The notes under the pieces are model-generated. The model worked only from the letters and a program-made list of their open reading frames with translations. It was not told where the DNA came from and made no database searches. Below are positions 1 to 13,500 of a stretch of DNA of 64,000 bases, piece after piece; positions within the stretch are counted from its first letter, which is position 1; each line of letters starts with the position of its first letter. A program made the position numbers and the translations under genes. Source of the DNA: Helopsaltes ochotensis (taxonomy: Eukaryota; Chordata; Aves; Passeriformes; Locustellidae); assembly GCA_013400155.1 (NCBI GenBank), contig VXBM01000015.1, forward strand, positions 479,316-543,315, in the 5' to 3' direction.

Positions 1-3000
1 ATTCCCACTGGTCTAAAGCTGCTCAGAACTGAACAGCACATTCAGACACAGAGAGATCACACTGACAAGGTAACACTAAATGCAGTTTTTTCCTCATGTT
101 ATTACACTGGATTAAAAAAAGAGTGATAACAGCTTTCTCTCTTGTAAAGCCAAGCAAATGGATAGATTTCAATGATCTGAGAATTCACCACAAATACCCT
201 ACAGAGAGCTCTTGCACAGCTCCTCTTTGAAGTGTCAGACATTTTTCTTGATGCCTGTACTTACTGTCCAGCCTACACTGAACTGCAGGGACACAAGGAC
301 AACTACCCCACTTCACCCTGCTGAACATTCACCTTCATTATCTCATTATTATCTATAGCTTTCTGCATTCACACACAGAAATATGTAGACAGTCCCTGTA
401 AAGGCACCATTAGAAGTAATAGCACCTGTGGATCATCGAACACTGCTTTGGTTCTGCAAAAATCACAAATCTGGACCAAAACAATGAAAAATTGCTCTCC
501 CAGCTTCCAGCAGAGCAGTTTTCAACAGTCTCTGTATTGCACAAGCTCCTTCTCCTCTCTCCTGCAGCAGCCTACCATCAACTGATTTATGCAGCCACAA
601 GTACTTTTGCCACAACATTAAATTTGCTCTCTGAAGGTTTCACAGATCTCCTAAAAAGGTCTGTAACAGAGTTTAAGGGAAGCAAAAAATGAACAAAATA
701 AGCAACAGGGAGCATTTGACTTGTCTAAGAAAAATATAAGATAAATTTTGAGAGAAAAATCTAACATTAGTTACATTACTGTAGCACCTAATGCCTTCAT
801 TACAGTTCACTCACTGTCTAGACAGGGAGAGTTAATATTTTCTGGTTGCCTTTTCTTTGGGGAGCTTCTTAAAAACTCTTCTTCCTCTTTCCCCTGGCTT
901 ATTATAACAAAATATTAAGTTATTTTGTAGAATGCTTGGAAGGTTTTCATTATTCTCACAATATTCTGCCATCTCTCTGTGTTAACAAATGATTTTGATG
1001 CTTTTACTGAGATATTCAGTTTCTTTTGTGGCTTCACCTTGGATTGGAAACCTTCCTGCAATCAGCTCCACCACCAGCACCAGAATTTCAGAAAGTAACT
1101 CTGAACATAATGCAAGTCTACCTTTGAACGAAGTGACTGAGTTTACTATTTGTCTTCTTAAAAACAAGTCAGAAATCAGAAGGTCATATGAAAAGGTGCC
1201 CAAGAACCCAAATGATACTGGTGAAGTTTTACTGTCAATTAATACAAGTACAGGAAAAAATTAGAGATGTATTTGCAGCTGGTAATAGGAGACCAGGAGG
1301 GTTTGTAAGTATTGCAAGAGGAAATAAGGAACTCTAAAATACATCAAGGAAAGTTGCAAGTCAGCAAATCAGAAGAGGCTGGAAAAGAACTGGATTGCCT
1401 AGCAAAAGCACTGTAATAGATCTTTTCTTTGGAAATGAGCTCCTGTACCTTTGGAATGCTGTGTCTACTGCCATCAGAAACAGAAACCAGCATAAATCTG
1501 ATGTGGATAAACACTGGTTCCTGAAACACCCACAGGAAACACAGGAGCATTTATGCAGTCTTTCTAAGAGAATTTTATTTTCCTAAAGAAGTGGTCAAGT
1601 GCATAGCCATGATGGTATGCGTCCCCATGGGGGTTAATTCTTATTTGCCTTGAAAACATTAAATCTCAACAGACCTCTCCAAAGCTCTGCCTAAACCAGA
1701 AGTATTTTTACTTTTTATTTATTAAAAATACTTAGCCTGATAGCAGCAGCAGGGCCATCCAGAAGAATGAGGTTTGGACAGAAGAGTTTTTATTTTCATG
1801 CTAATAACAATAGAAAATTCTGAGTTTAAACTGAGGAGCAGTGGGTATTCTGAAAAACGATACTAAACACACAAAAGCACAAGACTTGTATTTAATCTAA
1901 GGGGATTTATTTTAAGATATAACACGGTCAATGGAATTACATTAATAAAGATCAGTTTCCTAAAAATATTTGAAACTCATCTTATTCTTCCCATCTGAAT
2001 TCTTCATTAGTAGAGTCTTTTGTCCATAGGCACATTTATGAGATCATATCATTCATTATTTTATTGGTGAAAATTAGAAAGTGATGACTTTTCTTTTTTT
2101 TAATAAAACCTTCCAAGACTGAAGCTTTTTATGTGTCACTTGATACATACCACAGAAATACAAAGATAATTTAGAAATTTTTAGAAGGACAACCTGGCAT
2201 GATATTCCTTAGTTACAAAATTTCATTACAATTACAGGATACTTTGAATTTACTGAATCTTCATTCATCTATTTTATGAGAGCAATAAGTGATTAAAAAA
2301 AGGAAAATCCATAAAAATTCTTATTATGTTAGTTTCCTCAAATTTAGTAGAGTCAAGTTTTAGCACAAAAGATATTCTTCTGTGTCATAAAAAGTTGTCT
2401 CCAGGGTATGGGGGTGGGAGAATGGACTGTTTTTGTTTTTCTTAAATGTACATATGAAAAAATTTGGTAAACATTTTGCTTAAAAAGGTGGCCCATATAG
2501 TTGTGAAAAAATTATAAATATAGTGTAAGGCAAAAAGAAAGCTTCAATACAATTGCCTTGAGTTCTTTACCTTCAAACAGACTCACAAGCCATAAAAATA
2601 AATATACATACTTGGATTTATGGGACACACTATGTTCATAGTTATTCTAAAATGATGTTGCTTTCTTTTTAAAATCAGTCTGTTGACACTCAGTATTGAG
2701 TTGGGTGTTGGATGTTGCTGAACAGTGAGAAATTAAGTGACCTGGATGTACAGATAACCACTGCTAGCAGCCAGCTGAGAACTAACTTTTTATGTCCTTG
2801 CAGTACTAACATTGAGAGGGAAATAAAAAAAGTCACTGAAACAAAGTGAAAACTACAGCCGGTTTTATAAGCATGATTATGAAGAGAAGTTTGGCTATGA
2901 TTTAAAGTTCAAAGAAAGTTAAACATGAAAATTTCGAAAATAAAGTTTCAAAATACCACAAAGTTAGCAGAGACTGCTTGATCTAGGTTAATTGTATGGT

Positions 3001-3395
3001 AGTTGTTTTAACATAGCTTTTTTGTTCCCTCTATTAAAAAAAAGAGGAAATAAAAACATAAGAGAAAAAAAATGAAGATCTAATAGGCAGATATAACAGA
3101 AGCCATAAAAACCATCACTATTTGCATTTGGGACTATGTATATTTCAAGCTATTGACATAACTTTCAGAATTTGTATTTATTATTCATATTTAGAGGCTG
3201 GTGGGCCTTGGTTTTTCAAGCAAGATGGAATTATTATGAAATGGACATGGAAACTGCTAAATATTTCAGCTAATGGAAATATGAATGTATAACATGATCT
3301 AAAATAAATACTGATGAATGTTATTAAACAACCTGACTGAGTCATTCCAAATGAAAGCATCTGTTTTCAAAAATGTGACAGGGCTCTTGTTAGAC

Positions 3396-3465
3396 TCATA
3401 GAACCATCTAGGCTGGAAAATACCTCTAAGCTAATTAACCCCAATCATTATAATGCCCCCTCAAA
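3396..3465 (-). repeat. CR1 LINE 3' remnant (short, old)
   Basis: TCATAGAACCATCTAGGCTG followed by a TACCTCTAAGCTAATTA-like stretch matches the terminal part of CR1 in reverse complement. Only about 70 bases are recognisable. Confidence 0.65.
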
Positions 3466-4989
3466 ACTATATATATTGAAAATACAGCACAAATTGTATG
3501 CTGCACACTCTATAAAGTATAGATCAGTTAAATCCAACTCACACTGCAGTCAAAGGGTAAAGTCCTGTCAATGGGGGAAGTGAGAAAACTCAAGTAATTC
3601 CTTCAGGAAAGTGACTGCTTTTCTTGACAGCAATGCTAAGAACAGGCTGTGAGCAACAATGAACAGAAGCTGTTTTGGTGATCATCACTGGCCTGACTGG
3701 AGACAATGGAAAACCAATGGAATAGGACAGGCACAAACCAGCATATGTCCATTTGGTGCAAACACGTCACGTAGCATCCAGAAACGTAGGAAAATACTGT
3801 TCATCTCCCTCCTTTTCCTTTACTCTGTCTTTTCTCCTTGTTTCTTCTGCAATCTGATTAAGGATTTTGTCTCCAAATCACACACACTTGGCATAGTTCA
3901 GGAGGTAAAATAATTTGATTCGTAGAAACCCAGAAGCAGAAAATGTAATTCAAATATTGTACTAGAAAATAATATGCACTGAGAGTATTACTTATTTTTT
4001 GAAATGCAATATAGAAATATAGAACATATCCCTTTAAATGGTGACAGATGAAAACCAGTGAGAAAAAATATTAATAAAGTCTTAAAAATTACTTAATATG
4101 TCAGGCAAAGTAGGGTGATTAAACATTAGAAAGTGAGTTCCAGAATTTAAGTTTGATTTCAACAGCTTCTAAAATAGATGAAAAGTGTATCATCAATTTT
4201 TGTACCTTAAAAAAACTGTAACCCACAGAATGATCTCCTGTAAATTTAGATATATACTTAAGCTTGGTTACTTGCATCTGATTTACTCACTGCATAGGAA
4301 AAAAAATAAAGCACAGCTGTAAGCACAAAAAGGTAGTGAAGTATTTGAAAGAATATTTCAGACTCCAGATAGCAGAAAAATAGACTGTGAAACAAAAATA
4401 TTGCCTCCTTGAAATCTTAACACCACTTCTGTGAAAAGAGGTTCCTTCCTTCCGTGAAAAGAGATTCTTTTTGTTATGCACTTTTCAGAGTATCACTGAG
4501 GAATAATCACCCCACTAAATAGATCAGAAAGGTCCTTCCTCCTGAAAAAATGTAGCTTCCTAAACAGGTTTTTTAGTAGTGATATATTTACTTTACTCAC
4601 TTTTTTAATTATTTTACCTAAATCAACTAATCAAATACATTAAACAGTTGTCATTGTTACTTAAATCAGCTTAGCTTACATGTAATGAAGCAAGATAAAC
4701 TGATGCAAGATCTCAAATAGGAACAAAAACATGAATAAAGGAATGAAACTTATTATTTCAGGTAAAGGACTAACAATAAGATAAAAAAAAATCCATGGCT
4801 GTTTTACCCTTTTAAAGTGAACAATGTCACCTCGGCTTTCTATTTCACCAGTAAGAACTGATAGTCTAGAAAAGGGATTTCAAAGTTGCATAAATTCACA
4901 GTGCATTGAATCCTGCACTGCTTGAAATGACACGAACACAGCATGAGGTACTGTATAAAGGTGATGGTATTTTACCCATTTTTCTTTTT

Positions 4990-5650
4990 TGTTGTGGTTT
5001 AAGTTCCATTGTTAATGAACTATTCTGTATCCCCATTTCCCTGAAGTAATGGTTTGCCCCAAAGGTTGTTTCCACCTCTTGAGCTGTCAGCTTCACCTAA
5101 CCCAACTCCTTTTTCCTGAATGTTCTATGTCAATCCTTCCCTTCAGCCAACCCCTGTCTAAACTCCTCCTTGGAATTCCCCTCAAACACAATGCTCCATT
5201 GGCCCATGTGATCTGTTCTCCTCCCACTGTTTTCCCATTCGTTCCTGAAGTATGAAACTCCTCCTTGTTCTCCTCCCACATCCTCTCCCTATAGGTTAGC
5301 ATTTGATACCCGCCCCTTGGACCTCCCCAGTTCATAAGCTGTTGCAGAGTGTATTCTGTGTCTTTTCTGTTGCTGACCCTTCAGGATCACAGACAGAAGG
5401 CTTCCCTCTCATTCCTTGCCTCCAGCCTGTGCTTATCTAAAGACCTTTGTGCTGGAGAGCAAAGCACTCTAAGCTGCATCTCTTGTTGTCTTGCTTGGGA
5501 GGTGTGTCCCACTCACGGTGCTGTGGCTGAGCTAGCTAAATGACTGCAGCATTGCGTCACTCTTCCAAAAATGTAATTAAAAATTTTTCTTTACTGTGCT
5601 GTACTGGCTCTGACTCTAACTTGTTCAATCTGCAGCAGAGTACTGTGAAT
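4990..5650. mobile_element. possible solitary LTR or LTR-like block
   Basis: A compositionally distinct pyrimidine-rich segment in OTOG intron 23. It begins TGTTGTGGTTTAAGTTCCAT and includes CATTTCCCTGAAGTAATGG, a TATAGG element near 5290 and an ATTAAAAATTTTTC stretch near 5576, the layout of an avian LTR. No target duplication or internal retroviral sequence was found. Confidence 0.4.
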
Positions 5651-7355
5651 TCAGTGACTGACTTCAAACATTAGGGCTCTTCATAGCCAACTTCTATCCA
5701 GCTTCTATCATCTCTTACAAAAATTCCTGAACAATTAAGATGCATTATCTAAATAAAAAACCTGCATAGTTAATCCATAGCATAAGTCTCTTGCTTTTCC
5801 AAAAGCACACCAAAAACCACACACCTTTAGGATCATCTTAAGTTTTCCCTAAAGCAACCTCAAATAAAAGCAAATATATAAGCAATACAGGATCACTAGA
5901 GCTGAATATTTAAAAGATGTCAGTTTTGACAAGTTTGTAAGTGAATAGAATTTCTACTTCATCAGTACAGATTGTCATTCCTAATTCAAACCCTAGGCTT
6001 GTAACACTGTTTCCTAGTTCTGCCTTAAGCAGCACTGAGGGTAAAATCGTGAAACATAAAAAAGCCACTCCCTTTTCATGTCCTCAAGAAAAAAAAAGAA
6101 AAAAGCCTAAACAAACAACCCACCAAATGAACACAAAAATCAACAACACAGAAGAAATTTCTGTTAGTATCTCTACAGGCAATATATTGTAAAAAAGAAT
6201 TCAGTTTGCCAAAGTTATAATAAAGACAAATGTTCTTGGTTTTGTATTTTCGTCCCTAGGAAATCATAACACTTTGCCTCTTACAACCATAAAACCATAT
6301 TGGCAGAGCTTTGGGATCACCAACACTTGACACCGAGTCTTCCAATGCTAAAAAACAAATGTAACTGCCTACTTTCTAAACTTAAATTACATTAGGAAAG
6401 CAGTAAAGACCACAAGCTCAGAGGTTATGCACAGCAAAACAGCAGAGAATAAAAAGTTTATATGATCTGAGTTGCCAGCCATAAAGTGCTGCTGAAGGTA
6501 GGTTTGAAGTATGTCAGATGGTCCAAGAGGGTAAATTTTTGCTATTTTGAAAATATCTGCCTCCAGTTAACATCAAAGTCTACCTTAGCACCACACTTTT
6601 TCAACATGGTCCCACGGAATTGGGAGTTCCACTAATTACAGGTTCCATTTCATATGAACCATTTCACATTTCATGTTTGAGTCTTAAAGTAAAATTCCAA
6701 AGTCCTGAGTAGCAATATTTTATGAGATAGAAATATCTACACTTCACTCAGTAGGAATTCAGAGACTTCAACTGAGCTATTTGCACAATTTAAATGATTT
6801 TAAGAGTTATAACACTAAAAATCTTCAGGCTATGTGCTTAAGAGATTGAATTCTATCAAAACTAGCATAACTTAAACGCATTATTGTTATTTATATAATC
6901 AAAATCCTCTTAACAATATAGTGCTTGATTCCACAACAGCTCACCTGTACATTATCAGCATAAATCCTTAAGACTTAAGAGACTCTTTTGAGTGAAAAAA
7001 TACTGAAAATTATGCCTATGAATAAATAAACTCGTCTCTCACAGCCAAATATTGAAATAGGAGGTCATATATTTAAAAAAAAAATCTAGATAAACACGAA
7101 TCTGCTGTAACACACAGATTGAATAAAATTACTTCAATGCCATCCCTATAGTCTTGGTTTTTTGATCATATTATTATGAAGCATTTAACGCCACTTGTCT
7201 CTCAGTTTAGCATTTATTATGACTTTAACAGCCAGTATTGTGGGGTAAGCCTTCACAAGTTCAATGCTCAGCCTTTGATATCTCAAATTGTCTAAGCAGA
7301 ATTAATTACTCAATCATGTTTTTGCAGCAAAAGATGCAAATCTGTCTCTACTCAC

Positions 7356-7509
7356 CCTGGTGGGCAGACACAACCTGACACACAAGGAAGGTGTTCTGAG
7401 AAAGTGAGGTTTAGCAGCTGATTCTCACAAGTCCTCTCTCTGCTGAGCTCAGGATCCACTTGTGGATTGCTGCAGTTAATATAAATCTGTCCAACCGGGC
7501 AGCTGTGCG
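7356..7509 (-). CDS. OTOG: OTOG coding exon 23 (D'-like TIL module)
   Basis: 154-nt exon, phase 1 to 2, acceptor TTTCTCCCCCCAG, donor GTGAGT. It encodes AHSCPVGQIYINCSNPQVDP and LPCVSGCVCPPG. The end matches the TIL' module that opens the third assembly in VWF-type proteins. It is the last OTOG exon I can find in the window. Confidence 0.92.
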
Positions 7510-10500
7510 CTGGGGGGAGAAATCGACAAATGATTTAGTCTTCATACCTGAAAATTTGTATTCTGCAAATGTGTGCAATAAGCATTTTTAACACCCTGCA
7601 ACACTAGTAACATTCGGTTGCCTCTCCTCATTATTCGGGGCAAAGCAAACCTTTGCTTGCCCTACTGAAGGTCTGCTGTTTGTCATGCACCTAAGCTTAC
7701 CTGCATTAGCAATCAAAAACTAGTATTTTAAAGTACTGGGGGGAAAAAAGGTCATTCAGATTTCACAGTATTTTGAACAGTTAGACTAGTACAAAGCAGG
7801 AGCATTACTTTCAAACACAAATATATAATTATGGATCCCCTCCCAGAAATTAATTTTTACACATTGCATTATCTTCTAGTTCAGACAAGGGGTTCCACCA
7901 AGACTGGAGGAAATGTATTCACTGAACCTGAAGTATCTTTTCTCTCTCTCTTCGCTCACCTATTACGTTGTTATCACAGTTCATTATGCCATCCCTGCAA
8001 TAGCTGAAATAGAAACACACAAAGATGTACTGAGAGCCAGGAAGATCTAAAATGTTAACATATTCTACTTAGTAATGCAGAATAATTCTATAGAAAATAA
8101 TTTTACAAATATTTGCACTGAACACTATAACTGTGGATAAATTGTGTATTGCCTTAACACATGAAGAACATCAGTTAAACTTCAAACTTTTGCTTTATGA
8201 CTAATGTTATTATGAGTTAAGATACATGGGCTGACAAAAAGATACATACAGGACTATGCCCCCATACCGCTCCCCAAAACACATTTCGCCTCCATGAAAC
8301 AATTCAAAACTGCATAAAACTCAGCCTAACAGGATACTGTATGCAGTGAAGCACTGAGAAACCCTAACACTGTCTGCTCCTTTCTAATTTGAGCCAAAAT
8401 AGTCCAGTACTTTTCTAAAATGGTAGCAGCTCCTATTGCAACTCATTGTCAGGGGAAAACTGTAGCAGTGCTGGCTGAGTTTCAGGTTCCAGTCTTCGCT
8501 AGAGAACCTGAAGCCATGAAATACAGCACTATTTTCCCATTCTTTTGCAATGGTTAAAGCATCCCCAGGACATTTGCAGCTGGTCAGCAGTTTCAAAATC
8601 AAATTCTACATGTGCTACAGCCTTCCTGTGAATGCATTTGGAGTTGTGTACGGACCCCAAAGCCCTGCAGGAAAAGTGCTCAAGCACTGCACAGAGTCAC
8701 TCAGGCAAGAGGAAAAGGAGTACCAAAGGGAACTGAGAGGGAAGCAACCCAAAGGCTGCTACAACATCAATGAAAATATTTTAAAGAACTTGTTGAAAGC
8801 AATAGAGCAGAAAAGCTATTTCATAGAGAAGAAATTCGAGTTTGAAAGTGGGATGTTCTAAATATGAAGCAACTGAGAGGAATAAAGGATGGGGAGAATA
8901 TAATATAGACCAGAATTTTTTCTTATAGAAAGTGATAGATAAAAAAGACTTCAACACATAGTATTCCAGTTCATCTACACATGTATTCCTGCATGATTCC
9001 TAATGTATTACTTAACACAAGGCAATTTACAGGAGCTGACAGTCTGTACCTCTACATCTGAAAGCCTTTCCTCTTCACAGATCTGTGTATAGCCTTATTA
9101 AAAAAAACACCTCAAGTAAAAATCATGACTGAATGGGAGACAGAGCTCTAATTCTAGCTAAATTTCCAGTAGTTATAAACCAGTAGATTTTAATGTTATT
9201 AACGGACATAAGATGCCAAATCCCAAACAAATCAACTGACATCAACAAAAAGAGGATTTTTGTCTACAGCAACTTTGAACTAAATTTGCAGTCAATCACA
9301 TGATCTGCATTCAACCATATATCCATCGCATGGGCCAGCAAAATTAGCTGAACTAGACCTTCGAGGAGGAGAATTAAAGATTTACCAGGAGAAGCCCCTT
9401 CTCTTGACTGCCAGGGCTGCTTGGCACGTTTTGTAAACAAAAACACCTTGGGAGGGCTGGCAACAGCTCACCCAGCCTTTGCAGGGCCCCATATTTATAA
9501 TGGGCTGCCAGGCACACTCCAGGGAATCTGCCCTAAGGTAAAAAAATCAGCTAACTTGATGAGTAAGATAGCAATTTATAATAATCAGTATTTATGAACT
9601 GCTGACAAGAGTGAGAATGAGTTTGTGTGCGCTTACGAAGTGCCCCCACCACAACAGGAGCCTGACAACACCAATCTCTAATGTGGCTTTGGTTAACAAA
9701 CTAAAGTACTACACTGATCTATCACAGACATGATTTAGTCTGCTCTGCTTTTAATTAAGTGCTGTAACAGCTGATACAGGCAGTGAGAGCTCAGATATTA
9801 TTTCTGAAAGCTTGTTATTTACAAAACTTGTCATCCACATCACTTCACCTTCTCCAAACAAAAATAACCATTGAAAAGGATGTACCTGGCAGGAGCCAGG
9901 AGCATCTAGCAAGCTTTCTTGTCTAATGTCATGACTGCAATGATGCAAATGGAAGACCAAGAGGACAAGAACAAATGCCCAATGTACGGAACAGTAACAA
10001 GGATGCTTATTTACCATTGGCTGCAGCTGAGAGTTTTTTGTGTTGTTTCTTAGTTGATAAAAGCCACACTGCTCTTTTACAATGATTCTATACTAGTGGA
10101 AGAGAGATTCTTAATAATTCTTCATAATTGGATTAGAATCTGGTAAACGGAAGGAGAATGGCAATGAAGATCTATGGACAGTCAAGAAATGTCTACGCTT
10201 TTCTGGAGCTCTCCACATTAGAATGGATATAAGAAATTATTGTGGCTTTTCTGTTTTGCACTTCAATATATTGCATTACAAGCACAGCAGCCTGAAAAGC
10301 CTAAGTTCTAAAGCACCTTTGTCAAACACAGAGAAAAAAAAAAAAGATTTATTCTGTAGATTTCAATAAAAAAAACTGAAACAACAAAAAGAAAACCCAA
10401 CAAACTAGCCCAAATGATTTGATAGAGCTCTTAGTGACACAATTTAATTATGTGAAAACACAGATTTGTATCTTACCATTTGCCTAAAGATGTCATGACA

Positions 10501-13500
10501 TCTTCTCCAGGGGGATAGTCAATTCCATGAAAATAACATGGGCATTCATTTCTGCAAAAGAGGAAAAACATGTAACTGATTAACCCAAACTGAAAAAAAC
10601 AGAATTCCCATTGACCTAATTGCTGTTCAAATTTCTTTGCTTCGTGGTTTTGGTGTGTTTTTTTGGTTAGCCTGTGGTTTTGTGGCTGTTCAGGGTTTTT
10701 TTTTAAATGCAAGAAATTAATCTCAATACCGCTGTATGAGTCAAGCATATTTCAAACCAAATCAGTAGGAAAATGGAAGCTTACGTTTTGTATTTCTTAC
10801 ATGCCAAAAACCAGTCAGAATGTAACAACTAACACTGATGATGTTGGATGAGTATCCATGTTATAGAAAAGCTATTTTTGACCAACGCAGACATCTGTAT
10901 AATTGTAAGAGTCAAGTTTACAGATGTGTATCATCTACAAGGGTACAAGTTAATTAGCTTTCCACTCTGACTTGCAAATGTGGTGGTCTGAAACAGTGAG
11001 TGTGACTATCAGATGGCAACTTTACCCACCTCTGTAGGCATCGCTCAGTCTTGGTATCCAAATACATTCCAGCGGGACAAGCACAGCCTTCAACACAATC
11101 ACTGCTGCATGTCTCTGGCACAGACAGGGCTTGGCAGGTTCTGCCACAGGTAGATACACAAGTACTGTACTCCTTTGTGTCTTCACATGAAAGAGCTGTC
11201 CAAACGAAACAAATCTCTCAAATTACAGTGCAAGAGACTCAAGCACCTCCCAACAGTTTTCTGATAAACATCTCCATTCTTTTGTTCCCAATCACATTAA
11301 ATTCCACTAAAATTGCCATCTTGGCACTATGCTGTGTAAACTACACAGATGTAAATCCACAGTAATAACAAGTGCAATCAGTCAGGGCAGTTAATCCAGA
11401 TTTATACTGCAGAAACCTAACAGCTGAATCCTTTTTGCCTCTAACTCTGAAAATACTTGGCATTTGTGCTTGGGCTTTGGAAATGCACAGTACCTTAAAA
11501 AAATCCTTAAAAGCTTCAAATAAAACACATATTTTACAGAGGTTGTACAATAATTAAACTTATTAAGTATTAAATTTTCTTTTCATATATATATGTCTCT
11601 TATAAAGCTCTATTAAAAAAGGTTGAAGCTCTTGAAATACTAACAGATTCACATATTTTACATGCTACAAGCATGACTTTGTAAACAAACTGTAAGAAAA
11701 CTATACTTGTTTCCAGAAAAGTAAAATAAAATAAAAAGTAAAATAAAAGTAATTCCAACATTGAATCACTCATATGATTATAAGTGGACACAGCCATTCA
11801 TGACTTAATAAATGCAAACAAGGCAGTCTTGTCAGATCTACATAAAGAAACTCCAGCTTCAGATGCTGAAGATGGACCAACTTAATCCTCTTTATCATGC
11901 ATTGTAACAGGGATAATTACATGATATGATGACAACTTCTAAATATTAAGTTCTTGAATGCTCCTTAGAAAAGATTCTCGGATTTGTTAATAGAGCCGGA
12001 CCTACATCAGGGGCATCAGGTTCAGGTCGTTTGACAGGATTTCCAATTCTATACTTTTTTAAAGATGTATGTGAAGGCCCAAAATGTCCCATCAATATCT
12101 TTCGCATTACTAAAAATTAATAACAGCTAAAGAACTTTAATATTATCCTTTGCTTGTGAGGCTTTATGGAGTACATAACAGCTATCATCTTTATCTATAA
12201 AGACACATATATTCTCTATTTTTCTATTCGTTTTAAACTAAATAACAATACCAACTTTCAACACTTGCTTCAGCACTTCAGGTGTTTCAGTGTCACTGAC
12301 ACTAAGAGAATAAGCCGAGAGATTGTCAGACAGCAGAAGTCAACAGTAATACAACTAAAACTGCTAAATACCATCATTCTTCATCTTGCTCATTTAAAGA
12401 ATCCAATAAACCTAGCATCTACAAGGAAAAGAAGCCTATTTATGCAGTTTGTGCATAATACCTATATGGTATGAGATATGCAATATCATAATAAGGACAG
12501 ACATATTTTGAATTCTGTATATGTTTGAAGCCCTCCAACTACTTAAAAAAAATATTTGTAATGTTTCATAAGTCAAAGAACTACAGAAAGTAAACTATAA
12601 AGGAAAAAATCCTCTAAAAATATTAGTACAAATTCTGTCTTGACAGAAAATCCTTTAAAAATTAACCTTGTCCTGTGCGCAAAAGGTCACACTAGAATTC
12701 ATCCTTCTATCATTTAAAAGATAGTTTTGATTTAATTTTGTCTCTAAAGTCCTCAGGCAGTAATTATTTAAGTCTAGAAGTGAAAGGAAACTCACCACAA
12801 TCTGGAACAGCTCCTCTGAAATCTATTACAACTCCAAACCTTCGGCAATGATGAGCGTAATGGGCCAGAGCAGAGCAAAAACAAGTCTGTCCACATTTGC
12901 AAGTGTCTCTTCTGCACTGCTCAAAATAGGGAACAGGACTCAAATAGGGGTAGCATGGAGCAAAAATATCTTTCGTAAGGATGCTACAAGCTTCCGCTGC
13001 GTAAGAGGCTACACAAATAACAGATTAAAAACTGTTTCAGTGAGGGAGTTCAAAAAGACTTGGAACAAAAAGTGTCTTCTATACTAAGGAACCAATCATG
13101 TTTATGTACTATTGCCACATAAGTCTGTATCTGTGATATTTATGCAGTTATACAGAAGGACTAACATTCATGTCCCAATCTGTTACCAAGAATGCAGCTT
13201 TTTATCACTGCCCATTACATAAATACTCAAAAGACAAGTGATGATGTAACCGCAGACATGACAATTCCCTAGCACTGCTGAAATTACAGGGAAAGCCTTA
13301 ATATTCTACCTCTGTCTTTTCAAGTGTTTAGTGTACAATACAAGAATTGGTAGGAATTATGAAATATATATAACTGATGATCTACAAAGTTCACCATTAT
13401 TAAAGGATGACTTAGCGACCATCTGTGATCCTCATGGCATCAACCACCTGCATATTATCCCATCTGGACCTTTTCAGCTAAATCTATAGGCTAGCAGTAC

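Larger units (their letters stand above)
1..7355. other. OTOG intron 23 (part), no exon found
   Basis: 7.3 kb of AT-rich DNA left of the last OTOG exon. I looked on the minus strand for the expected CPC-xxGxxYxPG exon and found none, so the intron probably extends past the window edge. It holds a small CR1 remnant near 3396 and a possible LTR block near 4990. Nothing else is recognisable. Confidence 0.6.

Noticed and set aside
240..305. Possible OTOG minus-strand exon: TGTCCCTGC with a GTAAGT donor nearby
   Set aside because: The frame needed after exon 23 meets a stop at once, and no CPC-type module is encoded.
3659..3913. Open frame of 84 codons in the left intron
   Set aside because: No homology that I recognise, AT-rich context and no Cys pattern matching the missing OTOG exon (which would also be on the other strand).
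6940..7050. Possible minus-strand exon ending at donor GTACAG-GTGAGC
   Set aside because: The translation lacks the Cys residues expected after the TIL'-like module and no acceptor fits.
8550..8861. 103-codon plus-strand open frame in OTOG intron 21
   Set aside because: No recognisable domain, no splice sites or promoter, antisense to the host gene. Its length is within chance for a 64-kb window.
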